NCBI GenBank assembly: GCA_041390625.1
Contig: JAWKPM010000002.1
Location: forward strand, 186,001-250,000
Direction: 5' to 3'
DNA from: RBC038 sp041390625
GTDB lineage: Bacteria; Chloroflexota; Dehalococcoidia; UBA2979
Length of the DNA: 64,000 nt
Shown here one piece after another: positions 11,434 through 19,711 of this stretch; within the stretch, counting starts at the first letter, position 1; every line of letters starts with the position of its first letter. The notes beneath the pieces were generated by a model, which was given only the letters and a program-made list of their open reading frames with translations, was not told the origin of the DNA and made no database searches. The position numbers and the translations under genes were made by a program.

Positions 11434-12773
11434 AGAGCCCCCACCGTGTCGAGTCGATGCACAATCTGCCCGCCGGCGACCGTCGCGACGACCCGTCCTC
11501 GCAGCTCGCGCCCATCGAGTGGCGTGTTGCGCCCCATCGAGACCAGGCGCGAGGCGTCCACCGTCCATGTCGCGCTCGGATCGAGCAGCACCACGTCGCC
11601 CACCGCCCCGGGTGCCAGCGTCCCGAGGCCATCGAGGCCCGGTCGCCGGTCGAGGCGCCACGCCGCCGCCGGCCCGCTCGTCAGCGTGGCGAGCAGCGCC
11701 GGCAGTGTCATCACGCCCTCGTGCACGAGCGCCATCGAGAGGCCGAACGCCGTCTCGATGCCGCTGATGCCGGCCGCCGCCAGGTCGAACTCGATGTCCT
11801 TGTCCATCGTCGCGTGCGGCGCGTGGTCGGTCGCAATCGCATCGATGACGCCGTCGCGCAGCGCCTCGCGCAGAGCGGCCACGTCGGCCTCCTCGCGCAG
11901 CGGCGGGTTCACCTTCGCGTTCGTCTGGTAGCGCACGCTGCCGAAGTCGCCGTCGAACGCGACCTCCTCGTGCGTCAGCACGAGGTGGTGCGGCGTGACC
12001 TCGGCCGTGATGTGCGCGCCGCGCTCCCGCGCCGCCCGAATCAGCGCCACCGAGCCCGCCGTCGAGACGTGCGCGATGTGCAGGTGAGCGCCCGCCAGCT
12101 CGGCGAGCGCGATGTCGCGCGCGACCATCGTCTCCTCGGCGCTGGCGGGGCGGCCCCGCAGTCCGAGGCGCGTCGCCACCCAGCCCTCGTGCATGTGCCC
12201 GTCGCGCACCAGCGAGGGGTCCTCGCAGTGCTGCGAGATCGGCAGCCCGAATGCAGTCGAGTACTCGAGGGCGTGGCGCATCAGGCTCGGGTCCGCGACC
12301 GCATCCCCGTCATCCGACAGCGCGACGACGCCTGCATCGACCAGTTCCCCGGCCGGCGCGAGCTCCTTGCCGGCACGCCCGCGCGTGATGCAGCCGATCG
12401 GCAGCACCCGCACCACCGCCGAGGCCTCGACCTCCCGCAGCACTGACTCGACGGCCGCCCGGCTGTCGAGCGGCGGGTTCGTGTTCGGCATCGCACACAC
12501 CGTGGTGAAACCGCCGGCCGCGGCCGCGGCGGTGCCGGTCGCGATCGTCTCCTTGTACTCGAAGCCCGGCTGCCGCAGGTGCGTGTGCAGGTCGATGAAG
12601 CCCGGCGCGACCACGAGGCCGGTCGCGTCGATGCGATCCGCCTCGATGACCGCGCTGCCCTCGTCCGGCCCGACGCGCGAGATGCGGCCATCGACGATCA
12701 CGATGTCGGCGATGCTGTCCCGCCCGAGGCCCGGGTCGATGACGCGTGCGTTGTGGATGGCGAGCGTCGTCAT
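11430..12773 (-). CDS. pyrC: dihydroorotase
   Basis: Cyclises carbamoyl aspartate to dihydroorotate. The 447-residue amidohydrolase belongs to the long, class I bacterial type. Metal and substrate features are visible: GFIDLHTHLRQPG (about residue 57), CAMPNTNPP, SQHCED, HIAHVST, TAEVTPHHL and the catalytic Asp in ATDHAPH. The start shares TGATG with the pyrB stop, and the end overlaps carA by GTGA. No inactivating change is seen, in contrast to the PyrC-like partner proteins of some aspartate transcarbamoylases. Confidence 0.95.
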   Translation of the reverse strand: MTTLAIHNARVIDPGLGRDSIADIVIVDGRISRVGPDEGSAVIEADRIDATGLVVAPGFIDLHTHLRQPGFEYKETIATGTAAAAAGGFTTVCAMPNTNPPLDSRAAVESVLREVEASAVVRVLPIGCITRGRAGKELAPAGELVDAGVVALSDDGDAVADPSLMRHALEYSTAFGLPISQHCEDPSLVRDGHMHEGWVATRLGLRGRPASAEETMVARDIALAELAGAHLHIAHVSTAGSVALIRAARERGAHITAEVTPHHLVLTHEEVAFDGDFGSVRYQTNAKVNPPLREEADVAALREALRDGVIDAIATDHAPHATMDKDIEFDLAAAGISGIETAFGLSMALVHEGVMTLPALLATLTSGPAAAWRLDRRPGLDGLGTLAPGAVGDVVLLDPSATWTVDASRLVSMGRNTPLDGRELRGRVVATVAGGQIVHRLDTVGAL

Positions 12774-13825
12774 CAGGCGCCTCCATCGCCGGCGGCGGGG
12801 AACGGCTCCGTGTACCCCGCGAGGAGGTAGAGCAGCGCCATCCGCACCGCGACGCCGTTCGTCACCTGCTCCTCGATGATCGAGCGCCCGCCCGAGGCCA
12901 TCTCGGCGGCGATCTCGATGCCTTCGTTCTTTGGGCCGGGGTGCATCAGCAGGTGGTCGGGATGCGCGCGCTCGAGGCGCTTCTCGGTGACCTGGTAGCG
13001 CTGCGCGTACTCGTGCAGCGAGGGCAGCAGCCCGCCCTGCTGGCGCTCGCTCTGGAGGCGTAGCGCCATCACGACGTGCGCTCCCTCGAGGGCGCGATCG
13101 ATGTCGGGCTCGATCGTGACCGGCGGCAGCGCCGATTCGGCATGCGAGGGCCGCTCGCCCGGACGAAAGCCTCGAGGCAGGAGCGTCGGCGGGCCGCACA
13201 TGACCACGTGCGCGCCCATCGTCGTCAGTCCCCAGAGGTCCGAGCGAGCCACGCGCGAGTGAGCGATGTCGCCCACCATGACGACCTGCTTCCCCGCCAG
13301 GTCTCCGAAGTGGCTGCGCATCGTGTAGAGGTCGAGCAGTGCCTGGGTGGGGTGCGCGTGCGCGCCGTCGCCGGCGTTGATGATCGAGGCGTCGGTGTGC
13401 TCCGCCGCGAGGTACGCCGCACCCGCCGAGGCGTGGCGCAGCACGACGGCGTCGGCGCGCATCGCTCGGAGCGTGCGCACCGTGTCGATGAGCGACTCGC
13501 CCTTCTGCACCGAGGACGTGCTCGCCGAGATGCTGATGACGTCGGCCCCGAGGACCTTGCCCGCCAGCTCGAACGAGGCGCGCGTGCGCGTCGAGGCCTC
13601 GTAGAAGAGGTTCACGACGGTGTAGCCACGCAGCGCGGGCACCCGCGCAATGCGCCGGTCGAGCACTTCCCGCATCGAGTCCGCCACGTCGAGGACGGTC
13701 ACGATCTCGTCGCGCCTGAAGTCGTCGAGGTCCAGCACGTCGTGGTGCCCCCACGTCGGCTGCTCTGCCGCGCTCGAGGCGGCCTCGGTTCCGAGTTCGG
13801 TGGCGCGTCCGGCTTCAGTCGTCAT
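12773..13825 (-). CDS. pyrB: aspartate carbamoyltransferase catalytic subunit
   Basis: Joins carbamoyl phosphate and aspartate. The 350 residues include the carbamoyl-phosphate loop YEASTRTRASFE (about residue 75), SSVQKGES, HPTQALLDLYT, VGDIAHSRVARS and the LMHPGPKNEGIE C-terminal site. A polar N-terminal extension of about 25 residues precedes the fold. It overlaps pyrR by ATGA and pyrC by TGATG. No pyrI regulatory chain is present nearby, as expected when control is by PyrR. Confidence 0.95.
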   Translation of the reverse strand: MTTEAGRATELGTEAASSAAEQPTWGHHDVLDLDDFRRDEIVTVLDVADSMREVLDRRIARVPALRGYTVVNLFYEASTRTRASFELAGKVLGADVISISASTSSVQKGESLIDTVRTLRAMRADAVVLRHASAGAAYLAAEHTDASIINAGDGAHAHPTQALLDLYTMRSHFGDLAGKQVVMVGDIAHSRVARSDLWGLTTMGAHVVMCGPPTLLPRGFRPGERPSHAESALPPVTIEPDIDRALEGAHVVMALRLQSERQQGGLLPSLHEYAQRYQVTEKRLERAHPDHLLMHPGPKNEGIEIAAEMASGGRSIIEEQVTNGVAVRMALLYLLAGYTEPFPAAGDGGA

Positions 13826-14400
13826 CCCTGCCCCCTCCCCGGGACGACCACCACGGCGTCCCGACCGTCCTCTTCCTCGAGCAGGACCTGTACGTCGTCG
13901 TGCTTCGAGGTGGGGATGTTCTTGCCGACCATGTCGGCTCGGATGGGGAGTTCTCGATGTCCACGGTCCACGAGGACCAGCAGGCGCACTTTGCGAGGCC
14001 GCCCGAAGTCGTTCATCGCGTCGAGGGCGGCACGCACCGTTCGGCCGGTGAACAGCACGTCGTCGACGAGGACAACCGTGCGGTCCTCGATGTTGGGGAG
14101 GTCGCTCGGGCGCGGCGAGCGCTTGAGGCCTCGAGCGGCGAAGTCGTCGCGATGCATCGTGACATCGAGGACGCCGACCGCCGGTCGCGTCCCCTCGAAC
14201 CCCTCGATGGCGTCCGCGAGGCGCCGAGCGATGGTCGCGCCTCGGCGCACGATCCCGACGAGCACGAGCCCGTCGGTGCCGGCGTTGGTCTCCACGATCT
14301 CGTGCGCGAGTCGAACGATGGTTCGTCGCAGCGCGACGGCGTCCAGCAGGGGACCGCCGGTCTGCGTCGCAGGCGTCTGCATGGGAGGTGCGTCAGGCAA
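13822..14400 (-). CDS. pyrR: pyr operon RNA-binding regulator / uracil phosphoribosyltransferase
   Basis: PyrR senses UMP/UTP and binds pyr leader RNA, lowering expression; it also has uracil phosphoribosyltransferase activity. The PRPP motif VVLVDDVLFTGRTVRAAL and the GIVRRGATIARR loop are present. Start choice matters: TTG at 14400 has GGGAGG 7 nt upstream, while ATG at 14382 has none and is preceded by CACCTCCC. GTG at 14415 lies inside a hairpin. I prefer the TTG (192 residues). The preceding leader carries a PyrR-binding loop, so the gene is probably autoregulated. Confidence 0.92.
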   Translation of the reverse strand: MPDAPPMQTPATQTGGPLLDAVALRRTIVRLAHEIVETNAGTDGLVLVGIVRRGATIARRLADAIEGFEGTRPAVGVLDVTMHRDDFAARGLKRSPRPSDLPNIEDRTVVLVDDVLFTGRTVRAALDAMNDFGRPRKVRLLVLVDRGHRELPIRADMVGKNIPTSKHDDVQVLLEEEDGRDAVVVVPGRGQG

Positions 14401-14428
14401 AAAGAAACCTCCCACTCGACGGGGAGGT
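14399..14428 (-). promoter_or_regulatory. hairpin overlapping the pyrR ribosome binding site, terminator-like
   Basis: On the minus strand ACCTCCC (14428-14422) pairs with GGGAGGT (14413-14407) around an 8-nt loop, followed by TTCTTTTT. This has the form of an intrinsic terminator. The 3' arm is also the only good Shine-Dalgarno for pyrR, and a second ACCTCCC at 14389-14383 could pair with the same arm. It could therefore act as attenuator, translation block, or both. Confidence 0.75.
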
Positions 14429-14475
14429 CACAATGGCGGGCGCGCGCAGTCGGGTGTGCTGATGCACGTCGATGT

Positions 14476-14506
14476 CCCTTCCCGGCCTCGCTGGACCGGC
14501 TTAAAG
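14476..14506 (-). promoter_or_regulatory. PyrR-binding RNA element in the pyr leader
   Basis: The minus-strand leader contains CTTTAAG, then CCGGTCCAGCGAGGCCGG, then GAAGG. It closely follows the known PyrR recognition hairpin (consensus around UCCAGAGAGGCU flanked by UUUAA and AAGG). It lies about 48 nt upstream of the hairpin that covers the pyrR start region, the arrangement expected for UMP-dependent PyrR control. Confidence 0.85.
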
Positions 14507-14533
14507 GCGGCGCAGGTGTCCTGCTGAGGCATC

Positions 14534-14561
14534 AGGTTACCACCGCGCGTGGAGCAGGCAA
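14534..14561 (-). promoter_or_regulatory. probable pyr operon promoter
   Basis: Minus-strand TTGCCT (14561-14556), a 16-nt spacer and TAACCT (14539-14534) predict a start near 14527. That gives a leader of about 127 nt that holds both the PyrR element and the hairpin before pyrR. Confidence 0.5.
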
Positions 14562-14630
14562 GTGGGCGGAACACCACCTCCGAAGTCACGACGAGACGGG
14601 GACAACTCCTTGATAACTCGTCAACAACTC

Positions 14631-14658
14631 TTGACAGTCTGTGGACGGCTGTTATGTT
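14631..14658 (+). promoter_or_regulatory. sigma70-like promoter for the 61-residue membrane protein
   Basis: TTGACA (14631-14636), a 16-nt spacer and TATGTT (14653-14658) are close to consensus, in a locally AT-rich stretch. The predicted start is near 14665, about 64 nt before the ATG at 14729. It is divergent from the pyr promoter. Confidence 0.65.
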
Positions 14659-14728
14659 TTGCGGACGCGGTTGCTCCGAGCGGTGCCGACGCCCGAGGAG
14701 TCCTCAACCGCTGGCGGGGGGAATCTCG

Positions 14729-14914
14729 ATGCCTGAGCGCAAGGTCTACGACTACGCCCGTGGCAAGTACGGCGTCCTCGAGGCGATCCGTGAGGCGCCG
14801 ATGGGGCTCGGGGACAACCCCCGCAGCTTCGAGGCCATCGCCGCGGTGCTGCTCGCCGCGTTCGCCGGCGGCCTGACCGCGGCGTTCGTGCTCGCGGCGC
14901 TGCTGATCCGCTAG
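14729..14914 (+). CDS. small single-pass membrane protein
   Basis: A 61-residue protein with a charged N-terminal half (MPERKVYDYARGKYG) and one C-terminal hydrophobic helix (about residues 38-60). A purine run GGGGGGAA about 6 nt before ATG 14729 and a near-consensus promoter upstream support it as a real gene. The family is not recognised. Its strong promoter for so short a product is notable. Confidence 0.7.
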   Translation: MPERKVYDYARGKYGVLEAIREAPMGLGDNPRSFEAIAAVLLAAFAGGLTAAFVLAALLIR

Positions 14915-15044
14915 CCAGAAGTCAGTTCGCGTTCTCTGCGGCTCCGCCTGCATCGGACGAGCGGGCGGCTGATCCACACGAAGCGGGCGCCCTCGGGCGT
15001 CCGTCTTCGCGTCCAGTCAGGTCGAGGCCGGAGTCAGTCCGAGG

Positions 15045-15938
15045 TCAGTCGTTCCCGCCCTCGCGGTGCTCGCGGAGGAAGCGCTCGAGGTCCTCGACCA
15101 TCGAGGCGCCGTCGGGCAGCTCTTCTTCTGCCTCGGCGGAGTCCGCCTCGTCGCCCGTCTCGCTCTCCTGACGCTCCTCGATCTGGCGCGCCAGGCTGCT
15201 GACGTCGCTGTCCTTCGCGACCTCTGCGGCCACCTGCGCATCGAAGCGTGCCGCGAAGACCTCGAGGTCATGCAGCGTCAGCCCGAGGCCGAGCGCCGGG
15301 TTCAGCACCTGCAGCAACGCGAGCGAGCCCTTCGGGTTCGGCGTCGCGTTGACGTAATACGGCACCTGGGCCCAGAACGAGGCTGTGTCGAAGCCCGCAT
15401 CGCGCGCCGCCTGGTTCAGCACGCCGACGATGCCCGTGGGCCCCTCGTACGTCGAGGCGCGCGTCGTCACGCCGAAGAGCTGCTGAAGCGCCTCGTCCGC
15501 CGATGAGCCGTTGACCTGCACCGGCCTCGTGTGGCTGGCCTCAGCGAGCAGTGCACCCAGCGTGATGACGCCGGCGACCTCGTACGAACGGCAGAGCTCG
15601 AGGATCGCGTCGGCGTAGGCGTGCCACGCGAGGTGCGGCTCGATCCCCTCGAGGAGAATGATGTCGTGCGCCGCGCCCTCGACCTGCCGCGCCGTGAAGA
15701 CGTTCTGCGGCCACTCGAGGACGCGCTCGCCCTTCTCAAGGCGGACGCGCGGGCGAGTCTGCGTGAAGTCGTAGAACTCCTCGGGATCGATCTCGGCGAA
15801 TGGTTCCTCGCGCCAGCGCCGGCGCATGAAGCGCACGGCGCTCGTCGCGGACTCGCCGGCGTCGTTCCAGCCCGCGAACGCCGCGATCAGCAGCGGGCTC
15901 TTGAGTTCGGGACGGCGATGAACGATCAGGTCAGCCAC
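15045..15938 (-). CDS. PAC2-family protein
   Basis: A 297-residue protein of the PAC2 (proteasome assembly chaperone 2-like) family: an N-terminal PELKSPLLIAAFAGWNDAG signature, a central EGIEPHLAW and ITLGALLA segment, and a variable acidic tail (about 245-290). Bacterial PAC2 proteins are cytosolic with no settled role. GTG at 15938 is preferred because GGAGG lies 5 nt upstream; ATG at 15959 lacks such a site. The next gene upstream ends 75 nt away. Confidence 0.85.
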   Translation of the reverse strand: MADLIVHRRPELKSPLLIAAFAGWNDAGESATSAVRFMRRRWREEPFAEIDPEEFYDFTQTRPRVRLEKGERVLEWPQNVFTARQVEGAAHDIILLEGIEPHLAWHAYADAILELCRSYEVAGVITLGALLAEASHTRPVQVNGSSADEALQQLFGVTTRASTYEGPTGIVGVLNQAARDAGFDTASFWAQVPYYVNATPNPKGSLALLQVLNPALGLGLTLHDLEVFAARFDAQVAAEVAKDSDVSSLARQIEERQESETGDEADSAEAEEELPDGASMVEDLERFLREHREGGND

Positions 15939-16013
15939 GATGACCTCCGCCCTCAGCATAGATCGCCGGGGCGAGGGGCACACGGCTGCCGCTGCCGCCG
16001 CGCTCGAGACGCG

Positions 16014-16196
16014 CTATCGGCGCCCGTTCATCAGTGCACCGAGCAGCATCGCGGTCCCGAGGCCGATTACACCCACCGCGAGCACCACCGGTGTGCGCAG
16101 CTCGATGACATCGAGACGGTCGAGCAGGAACAGGACACCGAGCGCCATGAAGACGACGCCCGTGAGCGCCGTCCCGAAGTCGTACCTCGCGGTCAT
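16014..16196 (-). CDS. small LiaI/LiaF-like two-helix membrane protein
   Basis: A 60-residue protein with two hydrophobic helices separated by LLDRLDVIELRTP. It closely resembles the transmembrane part shared by LiaI/LiaF-type envelope-stress proteins. The ATG at 16196 overlaps the stop of the PspC-domain gene (ATGA), so both are co-translated and probably act in the same membrane. Confidence 0.7.
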   Translation of the reverse strand: MTARYDFGTALTGVVFMALGVLFLLDRLDVIELRTPVVLAVGVIGLGTAMLLGALMNGRR

Positions 16197-17170
16197 GGCC
16201 GTTCATCCAATCGCGCTGATCCGAAGGCGGTCGAGAGTTTGAGGTCGATCCGCCTCGATGCGCTGTCGTAGTCGTTGAAGGTGCGCGTCTCGTTCACGAT
16301 GCCCGACCACTCGCGGTTGAGCACCCGCAGGCTGCCGAACGTCGTCGATCCCTCCACCCGCAGCCCGACGTCGTCCGGCACGTAGATGCGCAGGTCGCCG
16401 AACGCCATCGAGACCTCGAGGTCGGTCGTGCCCCGAGGGAAGTTGATGTCGGTGAGGTCGACCGTCATCGATCCGAACGCGTGGCTGTACGAGTCGTCGA
16501 GGTCCTCGATGCGTTGCGGGTTCACCGTTCGGTCGCCGAAGGCGCCGTCCACGTTCACGTCGACGGCCGAGATCGAGGCCAGTGCCAGCGTCAGGAGGAT
16601 GCCGAGGACCACGAGTCCGCCCGCGCCTCGACGTCCCGCGCTCGCCACCGTCGCGAGCCCGATCGCGATGAGCGAGACCGCGAGGACGACGTCCCAGCGC
16701 GGGACCCGAACTTCGAGTTCGCTCAGCAGCCAGATCGCTCCCAGGCCGATCAGCAGCAGCCCGAACACGATCCCGAGGACGGGGCCGGCGCCCGGGCCGT
16801 GCTCGCGGTGGACGCCCGGCTCTTCAGCCGGCATCACGATCCAGGCCGCGATGTAGAGCGGGATAGCGAGACCGCCCGAGAGCAGCGCCGCCAGCACGAA
16901 GACGATCCGAATCAACGTGCTGTCGGCATTGAGGTACTCGGCCGTCCCCCCGGCCACCCCTCCGAGCCAGCGATCGTGTGCGCTGCGCATCAGCCGCCGG
17001 CGCCCCGGAGGCTCCGAGGGCGGAGGCGGGACGTCCCCCGTCGGCGGAGGCGGAGCTACCGGCGGTGGAGGGGCCGGCGGCACTGCCGAGACACCTGCCG
17101 CAGCGGCAGCGGGCTCATCCACCTCGGGCGGCCCGCCTTCGGGTGGCGTGGGAGCGTCATCTGAAGTCAT
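16193..17170 (-). CDS. PspC-domain membrane protein with LiaF-like C-terminal domain
   Basis: A 325-residue protein. The first 60 residues are Pro-rich. A PspC domain follows (LMRSAHDRWLGGVAGGTAEYL, about 60-115), then a cluster of transmembrane helices (about 125-205). The C-terminal beta-rich domain has the repeating (A/S)FG(D/S) pattern of LiaF/DUF2154 proteins. Such proteins take part in envelope-stress responses. GGAGG 6 nt before ATG 17170 sets the start. No sensor kinase is next to it. Confidence 0.85.
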   Translation of the reverse strand: MTSDDAPTPPEGGPPEVDEPAAAAAGVSAVPPAPPPPVAPPPPTGDVPPPPSEPPGRRRLMRSAHDRWLGGVAGGTAEYLNADSTLIRIVFVLAALLSGGLAIPLYIAAWIVMPAEEPGVHREHGPGAGPVLGIVFGLLLIGLGAIWLLSELEVRVPRWDVVLAVSLIAIGLATVASAGRRGAGGLVVLGILLTLALASISAVDVNVDGAFGDRTVNPQRIEDLDDSYSHAFGSMTVDLTDINFPRGTTDLEVSMAFGDLRIYVPDDVGLRVEGSTTFGSLRVLNREWSGIVNETRTFNDYDSASRRIDLKLSTAFGSARLDERP

Positions 17171-17372
17171 GCGGTCCTCCGCCGGGATCCTACTCCCCGT
17201 GTGCGATCGCACAGGGAGGCGATCGGCCGGGCGAAGTGGGGCTTCAGGTCCGGAACCGATGCCGCGATGATGGCGTCAAATAGGGTGCGCATCGCGCGAT
17301 CACGCGGTGCGACAGGACAGCGCCCGCCGTACGATCATCGAGGTCCGACCGCGCCGCATGAGGGAGCATTCA

Positions 17373-19337
17373 GTGCACGTCGACTTGCCACGAACGCCAT
17401 CGAAGTCGCCCGCACGATCACTTGGACGGACCGCCGCGACGCTCGGCGTCGCGCTGTTCGTCGGACTCGCGATGCTCGGCGTGCTGACGCCCTCGATCGC
17501 CGAGGCCGCCGCGCCCACGGTCTCGAGCATCTCGCCCTCGAGCGGCCCGAACACGGGCGGCACCGCCGTGACCATCACCGGCACCGGCTTCGTCGCCGGT
17601 GCCACCGTGACGATCGGCGGCGTGGCGGCCACCGGCGTCAACGTCGCCAGCTCGACCTCGATTACGGCGACCACGGCTGCCGCGACCGCCGGCCCCGCGA
17701 ACGTGGTGGTCACGAACCCCGACACGCTCGCGAGTACCCTCGTCAACGGCTTCACCTACCTGGGGCCGGCTCCGACGGCGAACCTCGTCAACCCGAACAA
17801 CGGCCCATCGAGCGGCGGCACGGCCGTCACGATTACCGGCACCGACTTTGTGACCGGCGCGCTGGTGAGCTTCGGTGGCACGCTCGCGACCGGCGTCACC
17901 GTCGTGAACGCGACGACGATCACCGCGACGACGCCTGCGCACACCATCGGCGCCGTGAATGTCGTCGTGACGAACCCGGACACCCAGAGCAGCACCCTGG
18001 TCAACGGCTTCACGTACACGGCCGCGGCGGCGCCTACGGTAAGCGCCGTGGCCCCGTCGACGGGTACGACCGGCGGCGGGACGCCCGTCACGATCATCGG
18101 GACCGGGTTCGTCGGAGGCGCGACCGTGAAGTTCGGCGCGAACTCCGCCACCTCGGTCGTCGTCACGAACTCGACGACCATCACCGCTGTCACGCCGGCG
18201 GGCTCAGCCGGTACCGTCGCTGTGACGGTGACGAACCCCGACACCCAGAACGGCACGCTGCCGTCCGCGTACACCTACGCTGCCGCCGCGCAGCCGACCA
18301 TCACCGCCGTCTCACCGAACACCGGCCCAATCACCGGCGGCACCTCGATCACGATCACCGGCACGAACTTCCTGCCCGGCGCGGCCGTCGAGGTCGGTGG
18401 CACCGCCGCGACATCCGTCGTGGTCGTGAGCTCCACCTCGATCACCGCGAAGACCCCTTCGCGCTCCACGACCGGTGCCGTCTCGGTGAAGGTGACGAAC
18501 ACCGACAACAAGTCCGCGACCCTCGCCGCGCCGGCGTTCACGTACGTCGGGCCGCCGAAGATCACCGCCGTTGATCCCTCGACCGGCTCGGTCGGTGGAG
18601 GCACGACGGTGAAGATCACCGGGAGCGGCTTCCTCACCGGCGCCACCGTCACCTTCGATGGCATTTCGGCGACCTCGGTCTCCGTCGTGAGCGCCACCGA
18701 GATCTCGGCGAAGACGCCGGCGCACGCCGCCGGCAAGGTCGAGGTCATCGTGAAGAACCTCGATGGCCAGACCGGCTCGAAGACCGACGCCTACACGTAC
18801 GCCCCCGGTCCGACGCTGACCTCGGTCACCCCGCTCAGCGGCCCGAACACGGGTGGCACGACGGTGACCATCACCGGTACGAACTTCAGCAGCAACGCGA
18901 CCGTGAAGTTCGGCGAGGTCGCCGGCACCTCGGTTTCGGTCGCCTCGGACGGCAAGAGCCTGACGGTCAAGACGCCGGCACAGGCGGCGGGCGCCGTCGA
19001 CGTCATCCTGACGAACAGTGACAGCCAGTCCGTCGAGTTCGCGCTGCCGTTCGTCTACACGCTCGCCTCGGGCCAGGTCGTCGGCGGCTCCGTGCCGGGC
19101 CCGGGCGCGATTGGGCTCATCGTCTTCAGCGGCGGGTCGAACGACCAATTGATCGCGGCGGCGATCGCCGGTGGCTGCCCGTCCTCGGGCCAGCTCACCT
19201 TCAACTCGCTGGTGAACGGCACCTGGATCACCTTCATCCCGGCAGCGCCGGCCGTCGTTAACGTGGCGTGGAACTCGAGGTTCAGCACGGGTCTGCCGCC
19301 CACGCTCCCGCTCTTCGTGCGCTGCCTCGCCTCGTAG
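17373..19337 (+). CDS. secreted surface protein with six IPT/TIG repeats
   Basis: A 654-residue exported protein. An N-terminal signal (basic RSLGRTAATLG, a hydrophobic run, then AEAAA) ends near residue 48. Six TIG domains of about 87 residues follow (about 48-565), each with SPxxG...GGTxVTITGTxF and a VTNPDxxS ending. The last 80 residues form a different domain (FSGGSNDQL, then NGTWITFIPAAPAVVNVAWN, then PLFVRC) that I associate with surface proteins of related bacteria. GTG at 17373 follows GAGGGAG by 6 nt. A role in cell-surface contact is an inference. Confidence 0.85.
   Translation: MHVDLPRTPSKSPARSLGRTAATLGVALFVGLAMLGVLTPSIAEAAAPTVSSISPSSGPNTGGTAVTITGTGFVAGATVTIGGVAATGVNVASSTSITATTAAATAGPANVVVTNPDTLASTLVNGFTYLGPAPTANLVNPNNGPSSGGTAVTITGTDFVTGALVSFGGTLATGVTVVNATTITATTPAHTIGAVNVVVTNPDTQSSTLVNGFTYTAAAAPTVSAVAPSTGTTGGGTPVTIIGTGFVGGATVKFGANSATSVVVTNSTTITAVTPAGSAGTVAVTVTNPDTQNGTLPSAYTYAAAAQPTITAVSPNTGPITGGTSITITGTNFLPGAAVEVGGTAATSVVVVSSTSITAKTPSRSTTGAVSVKVTNTDNKSATLAAPAFTYVGPPKITAVDPSTGSVGGGTTVKITGSGFLTGATVTFDGISATSVSVVSATEISAKTPAHAAGKVEVIVKNLDGQTGSKTDAYTYAPGPTLTSVTPLSGPNTGGTTVTITGTNFSSNATVKFGEVAGTSVSVASDGKSLTVKTPAQAAGAVDVILTNSDSQSVEFALPFVYTLASGQVVGGSVPGPGAIGLIVFSGGSNDQLIAAAIAGGCPSSGQLTFNSLVNGTWITFIPAAPAVVNVAWNSRFSTGLPPTLPLFVRCLAS
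17513..19066 (+). repeat. six tandem TIG-encoding DNA repeats
   Basis: Repeat units begin near 17513, 17770, 18031, 18292, 18555 and 18808, giving periods of 257, 261, 261, 263 and 253 bases. They are diverged at DNA level but share blocks encoding GGTxVTITGT and VVTNPDT, so expansion or contraction by recombination is possible. Confidence 0.8.
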
Positions 19338-19344
19338 GCGAGGC
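19324..19344 (+). terminator. hairpin across the TIG gene stop codon
   Basis: GCCTCGCC (19324-19331) and GGCGAGGC (19337-19344) form an 8-bp stem with a 5-nt loop that includes part of the TAG stop. There is no T tract, so a terminator role is tentative. Confidence 0.35.
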
Positions 19345-19446
19345 GGCGCGCGCCGGCCTCGAGGTGCTCACGCGCCTCGAGGCTGGTGGACGACCGTGAG
19401 GGCTCGCGCGATGATGCGGGCTGCGCGGCGCGTGCCGGGCCTGCGC

Positions 19447-19520
19447 TGCCGGGTGGTGTAACGGTAGCACCGGGGACTTTGAATCCTCTTGTCCAGGTTC
19501 GAATCCTGGCCCGGCAGCCA
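19447..19520 (+). tRNA. tRNA-Gln (UUG anticodon)
   Basis: A complete cloverleaf: acceptor TGCCGGG pairs with CCCGGCA, the anticodon loop is CTTTGAA, and the T loop is GGTTCGAATCC. CCA is encoded (19518-19520). Confidence 0.95.
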
Positions 19521-19584
19521 CGTCTCCGGGTTCGCCCGCTTGCTCGCAGCGAGGCACGTCCGCGAAACTAGCGAGCGGCACTGA

Positions 19585-19660
19585 TCCCCGATAGCTCAAT
19601 CGGTAGAGCGCCCGGCTGTTAACCGGTAGGTTCGAGGTTCGAGTCCTCGTCGGGGAGCCA
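19585..19660 (+). tRNA. tRNA-Asn (GUU anticodon)
   Basis: Acceptor TCCCCGA pairs with TCGGGGA, the anticodon loop is CTGTTAA and the T arm is GAGGTTCGAGTCCTC. CCA is encoded. It follows tRNA-Gln by 64 nt, probably on the same transcript. Confidence 0.95.
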
Positions 19661-19711
19661 CCCCTCCTGACTCAGTGCCGTTTCGCCCTCGGCCCGCTGC
19701 GAGGCCCGTCT

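Noticed and set aside
12773..13825. Inactive PyrC-like partner of PyrB
   Set aside because: The adjacent PyrC keeps all visible metal ligands, so it is probably an active dihydroorotase.
14981..15010. Hairpin GAAGCGGGCGCCC... as a terminator
   Set aside because: The stem has several mismatches and no T tract, so it was not listed.
17513..19066. Regular repeats as a CRISPR array
   Set aside because: The period is about 260 bases within one open frame and encodes TIG domains; there are no short identical repeats or cas genes.
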